DNA from: Kiloniellales bacterium | Lineage (GTDB): Bacteria; Pseudomonadota; Alphaproteobacteria; Kiloniellales; JAKSBE01 | Length of the DNA stretch: 64,000 nucleotides | NCBI GenBank assembly: GCA_030066685.1 | Contig: JASJBF010000032.1 | Span: 62,001 to 126,000, forward strand | Direction of reading: 5' to 3' | Shown: in pieces, positions 56,856 to 64,000 of the stretch | Numbering within the stretch: the first letter of the stretch is position 1 | Layout of the letters: each line of letters starts with the position of its first letter | Translations under genes and position numbers: made by a program | The notes under the pieces: generated by a model | The model's database searches: none | The model's input: the letters and a program-made list of their open reading frames with translations, nothing else | What the model was told of the DNA's origin: nothing

Positions 56856-58559
56856 TCAGAGCAGATGGGCGCCGTCCTGGCCTTCCGTCTCCACCGGCGG
56901 CCCTTCGGGGCGTCCCTGCTTCCAGGAGATCCGGATTCCGACGCCCTGGCCCGGCAATGGCACGCTGGCGCGGACAGCCGCGCCTTCGGCGGGCTCCCGC
57001 GCTGCTGCCGCCGGGGGCCGGGCGCGCAGCCGGATCTGGTTGAGCAGCTCGAAGTGATTCGGCAATTGGGCGACGAGGCCGGCCTTCTGCTGCTCGACCC
57101 AGTCCTCGAAGCGCCGCCATTCGGATTCCTCCAGCCCTTCGGCCTGGGCGAAGACCGTGTCGTCGTAGAAGTGCTTGCCGAAGAGCACGATGAGGTAGCT
57201 CCAGTAGCCGAAGAGGTAGGTGCGCTCGAAGTCGGACTCTTCCGGCAGGCGTTCCCGCCAGGCCGCCAGCCTGGTCTTCAGGCTGTCGGGTACCTCCAGC
57301 TCCTCCTGGACCGCCTGCCAATAAGCGCTGTCGCGGCGGTTCGAGGTCAGGTAGTGCAGGGCGATGAAGTCGCGCACCTCCTCATAGAGGCCCCGCGTCC
57401 TCTCGTTGTAGCGGGCCTGCAGCGCCGGATCGAAGTCGCGGTCCGGGAGGTTGGCGGCCAGCCAGCGCAGCGACGCTTCGATGATGAAGATGGCGGTGGA
57501 CTCGAGCGGCTCGATGAAGCCCCCGGAAAGGCCGACGGCGATGCAGTTTCCGACCCAGGTCCGCCGGGCCCGGCCGATGCGCATGGGGATGACCCGCGGC
57601 TCGGCGCCCGCGCCCTCGCTGCCCAGGTGCTGCAGGAACTCGTCGATCGCCTCCTGGTCGCTGCGGAAGCGGCTGGAGAAGACGTAGCCCGTCCCGATGC
57701 GCGAGTAGAGCGGCACCCGCCAGACCCAGCCGGCGCCCAGCGCCGTGGAACGGGTGCAGGGCTCGAGCCCGCTGACGTCGCGATGCGGGATCTGCACCGC
57801 CAGCGCCTTGTCGTTGAAGAGGTGGCGCGAGAAGGGCTCGAAGGGCTCCTCCAGGGCCTGCTGCAGGATCAGGCTGCGGAAGCCGGTGCAGTCGATCACC
57901 AGCTCGACCGGTCGCCGGCCCTGCGTGCGCAGGATCAGGGCGGAGATGTGGCCGCGGTCGTCGCGCTCCAGGTCGTCGACGTCGTCGAGCAGGTGCAGCA
58001 CGCCGCGCTCCACCGCCACCTCGCGCAGCAGGGCGGCGAAGAGGCCGGCGTCCAGGTGGTAGGCGTAGCCGACCGCATAGTCGTAGTCGTCCTGATCGAC
58101 CGTCTTGGGGCCGCGGCGTTCGTCGATCAGGCGGGTCGAGGGGGAGAGCGCGTCGCCGAGGTTGGCGAGCCGGCCACCGCGGCCGAAGCGGTGGTAGTGG
58201 TAGGCCGGGTTGACGCCCTGGATCGCGACCCCAAGGCCGTCGAAGGGGTGGTCGTAGCAAGCGGGCGAGCCGTCGGGTCGCTTGTCCCAGTTGACGAAGC
58301 GGACGCCGAGCTTGAAGGAGGCGTTGCAGCGCTCGATGAAGGTCGCCTCGGAGATGTCGAGCTGCCTCAGCAGCTCGCGCATGCCCGGCACGGTGGCCTC
58401 GCCGACCCCGACCGTCGGCACATTGGGCGATTCCACCAGGGTGACCCGGATCGGCGGCTTGCCGGGCCGCTTGTTGAGCCGCGTGATCAGGAAGACCGCC
58501 GCCATCCAGCCGGCCGTCCCGCCGCCGACGATGGTGATCTCGCGGATGGGCTCCGCCAT
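56856..58559 (-). CDS. Flavin-dependent tryptophan halogenase family protein
   Basis: A 567-residue protein of the flavin-dependent tryptophan-halogenase family. The FAD motif is VGGGTAGW at residues 11-18. The lysine expected to form chloramine is K83 in NASFKLGVRFVNW. The halogenase fingerprint WxWxIP appears as WVWRVP at 278-283, and the catalytic glutamate region is FIEPLEST at 349-355. All hallmark residues are kept, so an active halogenase is plausible. AGGAGG precedes the ATG at 58559; a longer open frame upstream runs into nhaD antisense and is not real. Substrate and halide are unknown, and no biosynthetic cluster surrounds it. Confidence 0.88.
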   Translation of the reverse strand: MAEPIREITIVGGGTAGWMAAVFLITRLNKRPGKPPIRVTLVESPNVPTVGVGEATVPGMRELLRQLDISEATFIERCNASFKLGVRFVNWDKRPDGSPACYDHPFDGLGVAIQGVNPAYHYHRFGRGGRLANLGDALSPSTRLIDERRGPKTVDQDDYDYAVGYAYHLDAGLFAALLREVAVERGVLHLLDDVDDLERDDRGHISALILRTQGRRPVELVIDCTGFRSLILQQALEEPFEPFSRHLFNDKALAVQIPHRDVSGLEPCTRSTALGAGWVWRVPLYSRIGTGYVFSSRFRSDQEAIDEFLQHLGSEGAGAEPRVIPMRIGRARRTWVGNCIAVGLSGGFIEPLESTAIFIIEASLRWLAANLPDRDFDPALQARYNERTRGLYEEVRDFIALHYLTSNRRDSAYWQAVQEELEVPDSLKTRLAAWRERLPEESDFERTYLFGYWSYLIVLFGKHFYDDTVFAQAEGLEESEWRRFEDWVEQQKAGLVAQLPNHFELLNQIRLRARPPAAAAREPAEGAAVRASVPLPGQGVGIRISWKQGRPEGPPVETEGQDGAHLL

Positions 58560-58597
58560 GCACGCCTCCTGGCTGTCGAATCGATCGGAAGTGAAGC

Positions 58598-58630
58598 GCG
58601 CCGGGCCCGAAGGGTCAACCGGCCCGGCGC
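58598..58630. terminator. GC-rich hairpin between nhaD and halogenase genes
   Basis: A perfect 10-bp stem GCGCCGGGCC (58598-58607) and GGCCCGGCGC (58621-58630) with a 13-base loop. No T-run follows on the minus strand, so it could be a transcription pause or processing site rather than an intrinsic terminator. Confidence 0.5.
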
Positions 58631-58684
58631 AGGCCGGGCGCGCCGACCGCGCCACCCGGCCGATGCGGCGCCTGCCCCTTGGTA

Positions 58685-60061
58685 TTAGCCGTTGACCAGG
58701 AAGTGGGCGGCGATGCTGGCGAAGTAGCCGAGGGCGATCACCGGGGTCCACTTGAGGTGGCCCATGAAGGTGTACTGGCCCTTGGAGGCGCCCATCAGCG
58801 CCACCCCGGCCGCGGAGCCGATCGACAGCAGGCTGCCGCCGGTCCCGCAGGTGAGCGTGATCAGCAGCCACTGGAAATGCGACATCTCCGGGCCCATGGA
58901 GAGGATGGCGAACATCACCGGGATGTTGTCGACGATCGCCGAGACCACGCCAAAGGTCGTGTTCGCGGCAGTCGCCCCCCAGTCGCCGTACATGACCTCC
59001 GAGGCCACCGTCAGCCAGCCGATGAAGGAGAGCGCGCCGACGCTGAAGATCACGCCGAAGAAGAACAGCAAGGTGTCCCACTCGGCCGCCGCGACGTGGC
59101 GGAAGATGTCGAACTCCTCCTCGTCCTGGCTGCGGGTCTTGCGGTGGAAGTAGGCGAAGAACATGAGCAGCGACAGGCCGGTCATCATGCCCATGAAGGC
59201 CGGCAGGTGGAGCACCTGCTCGAAGCTGATCGCCATCGCGATGGTGAGGACGAAAAGCAGAACGGCGAAAGGTGCGCCCCGCTTCATACGGACGGTCTCT
59301 TCGAGTGTCTCCGGCTGACCCGTCGGCAGGAAGAAGGTCATGATCACGGCGGGCACCAGGTAGTTGACCACCGATGGTATGAAGAGCGCGAAGAATTCGA
59401 AGAAGGTAACCCGTCCCGACACCCAGACCATCAGGGTCGTGATGTCGCCGAAGGGGCTGAAGGCGCCGCCGGCGTTGGCCGCGATGACGACGTTGATGAA
59501 GCCCAGTGCGACGAACTGCGGGTTGCCCGCGCCCACGGCCATGATCACCGTGCCCATGACCAGAGCGGTGGTCATGTTGTCGGCGATCGGCGAAAGAAAG
59601 AAGGCGATGAAGCCGGTGATCCAGAACAGCGCGCGGTAGCTGAAGCCTTGGCCGACCAGCCAGGCGCGCAGCGCCTCGAAGACGTTGCCGGCCTGGAGGG
59701 CGCTGATGTAGGTCATCGCCGCCAGCAGGAAGAGGAGCAGGCCGGCGTACTCCTCTAGGCCGTGGATGAGCGCGTTGTGGATCTCTTCCTGCGGAAAGCC
59801 GTAGCCGGGCGCCAGCCAGGCGACCAGGGCCCAGATGATGCCGGCGCCGAGGATCACCGGCTTGGACTTGCGCAGGTGCGTCTTCTCCTCGGTCATCACG
59901 AAGAGGTAGGAGAAGATGAAGATTCCAAGACACAGGTAGGCCGCCGGCACCTCGGTGGGGTCGGGAACGAGGAATTTCTCGCGCGGCGGGGCCGCCAAAG
60001 CCAGAGTTGGCGCTAAAGTTGCCAGCCCAGAGACGATCGCTATCGCCCACCGTGTTTTCAT
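58685..60061 (-). CDS. nhaD: NhaD-type Na+/H+ antiporter
   Basis: A 458-residue sodium-proton antiporter of the NhaD family (arsenite-permease-like fold). It has an N-terminal signal-like segment and about a dozen helices, with FLSPIADNMTTALVMGTVIMAVG (the conserved central part) and ANAGGAFSPFGDITTLMVW, both characteristic. The family supports growth in salt and at alkaline pH, which agrees with a marine or saline habitat. The ATG at 60061 has AGGGGG just before it. It lies between the halogenase and the RND operon, both on the same strand. Confidence 0.93.
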   Translation of the reverse strand: MKTRWAIAIVSGLATLAPTLALAAPPREKFLVPDPTEVPAAYLCLGIFIFSYLFVMTEEKTHLRKSKPVILGAGIIWALVAWLAPGYGFPQEEIHNALIHGLEEYAGLLLFLLAAMTYISALQAGNVFEALRAWLVGQGFSYRALFWITGFIAFFLSPIADNMTTALVMGTVIMAVGAGNPQFVALGFINVVIAANAGGAFSPFGDITTLMVWVSGRVTFFEFFALFIPSVVNYLVPAVIMTFFLPTGQPETLEETVRMKRGAPFAVLLFVLTIAMAISFEQVLHLPAFMGMMTGLSLLMFFAYFHRKTRSQDEEEFDIFRHVAAAEWDTLLFFFGVIFSVGALSFIGWLTVASEVMYGDWGATAANTTFGVVSAIVDNIPVMFAILSMGPEMSHFQWLLITLTCGTGGSLLSIGSAAGVALMGASKGQYTFMGHLKWTPVIALGYFASIAAHFLVNG

Positions 60062-60180
60062 CGTCGCCCCCTCAGTCTCTTTGCCCAACCTCGGTCCAGG
60101 CCGCCAGTACCCCTCGACCGCATAGCAGTAAGCCGTACGCAGCTTCGGAAGCTTCGCCGGCTTCGGGTGGAAGTCTCACG

Positions 60181-63100
60181 TCAAGCGGTCGCCGGTGCAG
60201 CCTCCGCTTTGACGGTCGCCGGCGTATCCGGATGGACGTTGAAGAAGACCGCATACAGGGTCGGCACCAGGAACAGCGTCAGCAAGGTCCCGACCGTCAG
60301 GCCGCCCATGATGGTGATCGCCATGGCGCTCCAGAAAACGTCGGTGGCGATGGTGGAGACGCCGCCCACCGTGGTGGCCGCCGCCAGGACCACGGGCCGG
60401 GCGCGCGCCATCGTCGCTTCGATGACGGCATCGTAGGGCTTCATGCCCTCCTCGAGGTTGAGATTGATCTCGTCCAGCAGGACAATGATGTTCTTGATCA
60501 TCATTCCCGAGAGGCTCATGGCGCCCAAGATGGCGACGAACCCGAAGGGCGCGTCGGCCACGAGCAGGGCCGGCGTGATCCCGATGAAGACGAAGGGCAC
60601 CGTCAGGACGATAATGATCACCGGCCGGTAAGCGTTGTAGAGCAGGATGAGGGTGAGCAGCACCACGGCGAAGGCCGGAATGACCCCGGGCTTGAGCGAC
60701 TCCGTCGCATCGAGGGTGCTTTCGTCCTCGCCGTCGAAGTAGATGTCGTAGCCCGGCGGCATCGGAACCGCCCGTATCTTCTCGAGCACGGCCTGCTTGA
60801 GCACGGGATAGGTGGTGCCCTTCGGCTCGGCCTGGAGCGTGATGGCTCGGCGGCGATCGAAACGCGTGTTGGCGGGCTCCTCCCAATCGAACCTGATCTC
60901 CCTGGTCACCCCGGAAAGCGGCACCGTGTTGGCCATCAACCTTCCGTGCACCTGCAGGTTGTTCATTTCAGTCGCCTGGCGCCGCTCGTCCTCCGTGTGC
61001 CTGAGGACGATCGGATAAATGTCGTCCTCCTCGCGGTAGAACCCGACCTGCTGGCCGTCGTAGGCGCGGCGCGTCGCACGGGCCAGGTCCTCGCGGGTGA
61101 TCGCCGCCCAGCGACCGCGCTCCTGGGAGTAGACGGGCACGACCCGCTTGACCTTGTTGCTCAGATTGGTCCGTACTTCCTTCGATATCGGGGAGTCACG
61201 GAGGATGTCCACCATCTGGTCCGTGATGTCGCGGAGCACGTCCAGGTCGGCCACCGCCGGGGCGGTCACATGCCACTCGAGCTTCCAGGTCTCGCTGGGC
61301 CCCACGCCGTACCAGCGGACCCGGGTCACCGCCTCCGGATAGTTCTCTTCCATCCAGGGCTCGAGCCTTTCCACAATGGGGAAGATCTCTTCGTAGCTGT
61401 GGGTGTTGACCACGATCTCTGCGTAATGCGGCGTGAAGGGCCTCTCCGGGTCCACCGGCAGGTAGAAACGCGGCGGTCCGCCACCGATGTAGGAGGAGAT
61501 ATTCTCCACCTCTTCGGCCTCCATGAGATAGGTCTCGGCACGCCGAATACCTTTCGACACATCCTCGATACGGGTGCCGTTGGGGTACCAGAAGTCGACC
61601 ATGAACTGAGGTCGCGATGCGTCCGGGAAGAACATCTGCTTGACCTGGCCGAAGCCGACAAAGGCGACGGCCAACGCCCCGCCAATGACGCCCAGCACGG
61701 GCCAGCGGAACCGCAGGCAGAATTGAAGCGACCCGCGGAAGCCGCGCTTCAGCCAACCTTCGCCGGCGTCTGCCTGCGCCGCCTTGGACGGCTTCAGCAT
61801 GTCGATGCACTGCAAGGGCGTCAGGGTCACCGCGATGAGCCAGCTGGCAAACAAGGAAAGCGCCACGACGATGAACAGGGCGACGCAGTATTCGCCCGCA
61901 TCGGTGTCCGAGGCATAGACGGGATAGAAGGTAGCGCTCGCGATCACGGTGGCGCCGAACAGCGCCGTCGCGGGCTTCACCGCGGCTTCGATCGAGGCTT
62001 TCACCCGATCCATGCCTTGGTCGATCTTCACCTGAGCGCTTTCCGCGACCACGATGGAGTTGTCCACCATCATCCCCATGGCGATGATCAGCGCGCCGAG
62101 GGACATGCGCTGCAGGTTCATGTCCAACATGCCCATGCCGATGAAGGTCAGGGCGATGGTCAGAACCATGCCGGTCCCGATGACGATACCCATGCGCAGT
62201 CCCATGGCGAGGGCCAGCACGCCCAGCACGATGACGACGGACTGGACCAGGTTCAGCATGAAAGCCTGGATGGCGTTGGTCACCAGGGTCGACTGCCAGG
62301 CCACCTTTCCGATTTCGATACCGACGGGATACAGCTCCTTCAGCTCCTGGATACGCTTCTCCAGGTTCTCGCCTACCTGCACGATGTTGGTGCCCTCGAC
62401 AGCCGCGATCTGTATGGCGATGGAGGGCTTGCCGTTGAACCGCATGAAGTCGTCCTGCGGCTCCTTGTAGCCGGGCCGGACGGTGGCGATGTCCTTGATG
62501 GCGATCAGCTCGTTGCGGAACCCGCCGCTGCTGGCCGGACCCGTCGGCGTCGGCCGCGCGGCGGTGGGCCCTGTCGGCTGCGCCGCATAGGGCCCGGTTA
62601 CAGGCGGACGCTGGCCTGCGATCTCGGGGCCGTAGGGCCGCAGGTAGAGCTCGCCGATCTCGCTTGGGTCGAGGAACTTGCCGGTCGGCGCGATGCGCAT
62701 GCGTTCCTGCCCGACCTCCAGGAACCCCGAATCGAGCACCTTGTTCTGGACCTGAAGCGTCTCGACGAAGTTCTCGGCGGTCAGCCCCAGCGCCGCCAGC
62801 TGTGTCTCGGCGACGTCGATGTAGATGACCTTCTCCTGGACGCCCCACAGCTCGGCGCGGGCGACGCCGTCCACGAGGCTGAACTCTTTCTTCAGGTCGT
62901 CGGCATAGTCCTCGAGCTGCTTGTAGGTGAACCCGTCCCCGGTCACGGCCAGGACGAAGCCGTAGACGAAGTTGAAGTCGTCGGAGATGTCGACCTTGCC
63001 CACGCCCGGCGGGAACTCGGGGAGCTTGTCCCGGATCTTCTTGCGAAGGTCGTCCCAGACCTGGGGCAGCTTGTCGCGCCAGTAGCGCTGGTGGGTGTCG

Positions 63101-63378
63101 ATCTTGATGACGGACAGCCCGGGATAGGAATGGGAGTTGGTGTGCCGGAGCTCGGGCACCTCCTGAATCGCCTTCTCGATTCGGTCGGTGACCTCCAGTT
63201 CCACCTCCTCCGGGTCCGCACCCGGATAGGGCGTGATGATGATCGCCTTCTTGACCGAGAATATGGGATCCTCGAGATGGCCCATGGTGAAGTAGCTGCC
63301 CACCCCGCCGACGATGATGAGCGCGGCGACGAAGTACGAGACTGCCGTGTTCTTGACCGCGTACTCGGTAAGGTTCAT
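60181..63378 (-). CDS. RND efflux transporter (HAE1/AcrB-like)
   Basis: A 1065-residue inner-membrane RND pump. The proton-relay aspartate lies in LIIAMGMMVDNSIVVAE (TM4 region), with LSGMMIKNIIVLLDEIN in the second half. The porter domains and 12 spans follow the usual order. A low-complexity Pro/Thr/Gly-rich insertion at about residues 247-286 is absent from the familiar AcrB pattern. The ATG at 63378 overlaps the stop of the upstream adaptor gene (ATGA), so the two are translated together. The substrate is not predictable. Confidence 0.92.
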   Translation of the reverse strand: MNLTEYAVKNTAVSYFVAALIIVGGVGSYFTMGHLEDPIFSVKKAIIITPYPGADPEEVELEVTDRIEKAIQEVPELRHTNSHSYPGLSVIKIDTHQRYWRDKLPQVWDDLRKKIRDKLPEFPPGVGKVDISDDFNFVYGFVLAVTGDGFTYKQLEDYADDLKKEFSLVDGVARAELWGVQEKVIYIDVAETQLAALGLTAENFVETLQVQNKVLDSGFLEVGQERMRIAPTGKFLDPSEIGELYLRPYGPEIAGQRPPVTGPYAAQPTGPTAARPTPTGPASSGGFRNELIAIKDIATVRPGYKEPQDDFMRFNGKPSIAIQIAAVEGTNIVQVGENLEKRIQELKELYPVGIEIGKVAWQSTLVTNAIQAFMLNLVQSVVIVLGVLALAMGLRMGIVIGTGMVLTIALTFIGMGMLDMNLQRMSLGALIIAMGMMVDNSIVVAESAQVKIDQGMDRVKASIEAAVKPATALFGATVIASATFYPVYASDTDAGEYCVALFIVVALSLFASWLIAVTLTPLQCIDMLKPSKAAQADAGEGWLKRGFRGSLQFCLRFRWPVLGVIGGALAVAFVGFGQVKQMFFPDASRPQFMVDFWYPNGTRIEDVSKGIRRAETYLMEAEEVENISSYIGGGPPRFYLPVDPERPFTPHYAEIVVNTHSYEEIFPIVERLEPWMEENYPEAVTRVRWYGVGPSETWKLEWHVTAPAVADLDVLRDITDQMVDILRDSPISKEVRTNLSNKVKRVVPVYSQERGRWAAITREDLARATRRAYDGQQVGFYREEDDIYPIVLRHTEDERRQATEMNNLQVHGRLMANTVPLSGVTREIRFDWEEPANTRFDRRRAITLQAEPKGTTYPVLKQAVLEKIRAVPMPPGYDIYFDGEDESTLDATESLKPGVIPAFAVVLLTLILLYNAYRPVIIIVLTVPFVFIGITPALLVADAPFGFVAILGAMSLSGMMIKNIIVLLDEINLNLEEGMKPYDAVIEATMARARPVVLAAATTVGGVSTIATDVFWSAMAITIMGGLTVGTLLTLFLVPTLYAVFFNVHPDTPATVKAEAAPATA

Positions 63379-64000
63379 GACCGCTTTTCTCCGTGGGTCG
63401 GCTGCAGATAGACCTCTTGCCCGTCGCGCAAGGTGTAGAGGCCGGCCGTGGCGACCCACTCCCCGGCCTCGAGACCCGACTTGATAAGCATTCCAGCCCC
63501 GGTAATCCTGCCCGTTTGGACTTCGCGCTTCTCGGCGATCGCCTTGACGCGCGTAATCGAGCGTCCCTCGGGCGGCTCGCTCTCGGGCTTCAGGACCCAG
63601 ACGTATGGCTGGCCTGACTGATCGGACGCCACCGCATGGGTGGGCACCTTGATGGCCTCGGTCGGATCGTCGGGCAGGCGCGCATAGCCGGTGGCGATGC
63701 CGGCCATACCGGGCAGAATCTCCTTACCGTCTGGCTGGTCCATGACCAGGGTGACAGGATAGGTCCGCGTGGCCTCGGTGGCTTCCCTGCCGATCTCCTG
63801 GATCGTCGCCTCGAGCTCGATGTCGGGGTAGGGATCGAAGACCACAGTGATCTTTTCGACGAAAGGCGCGAGGGTGATCAGCCCCTCGGGCACGTCGATC
63901 ACCATTTCGACCTGCGATTTGTCGACGAGCCGCACGATCGGCTGCTGTGCCTTTACATATTCGAAGGCCTCGACGTAGGTCGCCACGATGGTGCCGTCAA
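63375..64000 (-). CDS. RND periplasmic adaptor (membrane fusion protein), partial
   Basis: The C-terminal part of a HlyD/MFP-type adaptor; its start lies beyond the right edge of the window. The visible piece begins with LDGTIVATYVEAFEYVKAQQPIVRLVD, typical of the beta-barrel region after the lipoyl and hairpin parts, and continues with KEILPGMAGIATGYA and the C-terminal membrane-proximal domain. It joins the inner-membrane RND pump to an outer-membrane channel. Its TGA overlaps the ATG of the pump gene. Confidence 0.88.
   Translation of the reverse strand, partial: DGTIVATYVEAFEYVKAQQPIVRLVDKSQVEMVIDVPEGLITLAPFVEKITVVFDPYPDIELEATIQEIGREATEATRTYPVTLVMDQPDGKEILPGMAGIATGYARLPDDPTEAIKVPTHAVASDQSGQPYVWVLKPESEPPEGRSITRVKAIAEKREVQTGRITGAGMLIKSGLEAGEWVATAGLYTLRDGQEVYLQPTHGEKRS

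Noticed and set aside
56856-60050. A single open frame of 1064 codons that would fuse an upstream sequence to the halogenase.
   Set aside because: The part beyond 58559 lies in a second frame of nhaD and reads as Arg/Pro-rich, low-quality sequence; the halogenase has its own ATG with AGGAGG.
60007-63411. A 1134-codon open frame on the plus strand.
   Set aside because: It is antisense to the RND pump and nhaD end; composition is His/Gln/Asp-rich with no domain, as expected for the opposite strand of a GC-rich gene.

Overview
The window looks like the chromosome of a free-living, high-GC alphaproteobacterium. Lineage markers are a Usg-family protein, the cell-cycle regulator GcrA, an exact CtrA-type box (TTAA-N7-TTAA), two DUF2336 proteins, two PAS_5 proteins, an HpnN-type hopanoid transporter and glycyl-tRNA synthetase as separate alpha and beta subunits. 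The many TRAP and TAXI solute transporters and an NhaD-type Na+/H+ antiporter fit a marine or saline member of the Rhodospirillales/Kiloniellales. That placement is inference; no rRNA gene is present. I found no insertion sequence, prophage, integrase or CRISPR array, so this appears to be stable chromosome.

Layout. 0-19.5 kb is mostly housekeeping: usg, dihydroorotase, ygfZ, a PAS_5 protein, an SDR, a cupin, the MeaB GTPase, a methyltransferase, two tandem paralogous secreted cysteine proteins, ppdK, glyS-glyQ, an S49 peptidase, a tRNA(m6A)-type methyltransferase with a DUF2007 protein, a polyprenyl diphosphate synthase and a second PAS_5 protein. tRNA-Pro(CGG) and a CHASE/PAS sensor kinase follow. 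23.3-30 kb is a TRAP uptake locus (dctP-dctQ-dctM, a small membrane protein, an amidase, another small membrane protein, a second dctP). 30-34 kb carries DUF2336, rhodanese, an unknown His-rich protein, an FGE-like protein and UspA. 34-39 kb is a TAXI locus with one fused permease and two tandem binding proteins. 39-46.5 kb is amino-acid and amide catabolism: a BKACE enzyme overlapping a class III aminotransferase, apt, two divergent amidases and a gamma-glutamyltransferase, closed by a strong bidirectional hairpin facing gcrA. 47-48.6 kb pairs a SAM hydroxide adenosyltransferase with a queuosine-precursor transporter. 48.7-56.8 kb has a HAMP-PAS protein with a degenerate receiver, a large membrane coiled-coil DUF2336 protein, hpnN and a methyltransferase. 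56.8-64 kb has a flavin-dependent halogenase, nhaD and an RND efflux operon that runs off the right edge.

How the genes fit together. The transporter loci imply scavenging of organic acids, amides and amino-acid derivatives. The amidases, Ggt, aminotransferase and BKACE could turn these into central intermediates, and MeaB (B12 mutase maintenance) and PpdK could feed carbon onward. The most novel-looking material is the pseudo-receiver/DUF2336 pair at 48.7-53.1 kb, together with a second DUF2336 gene that has a consensus CtrA box upstream. This suggests DUF2336 proteins as outputs of cell-cycle or envelope signalling. The aminotransferase-BKACE pair may form a two-enzyme beta-amino-acid cleavage route. 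Both are hypotheses from sequence and context.
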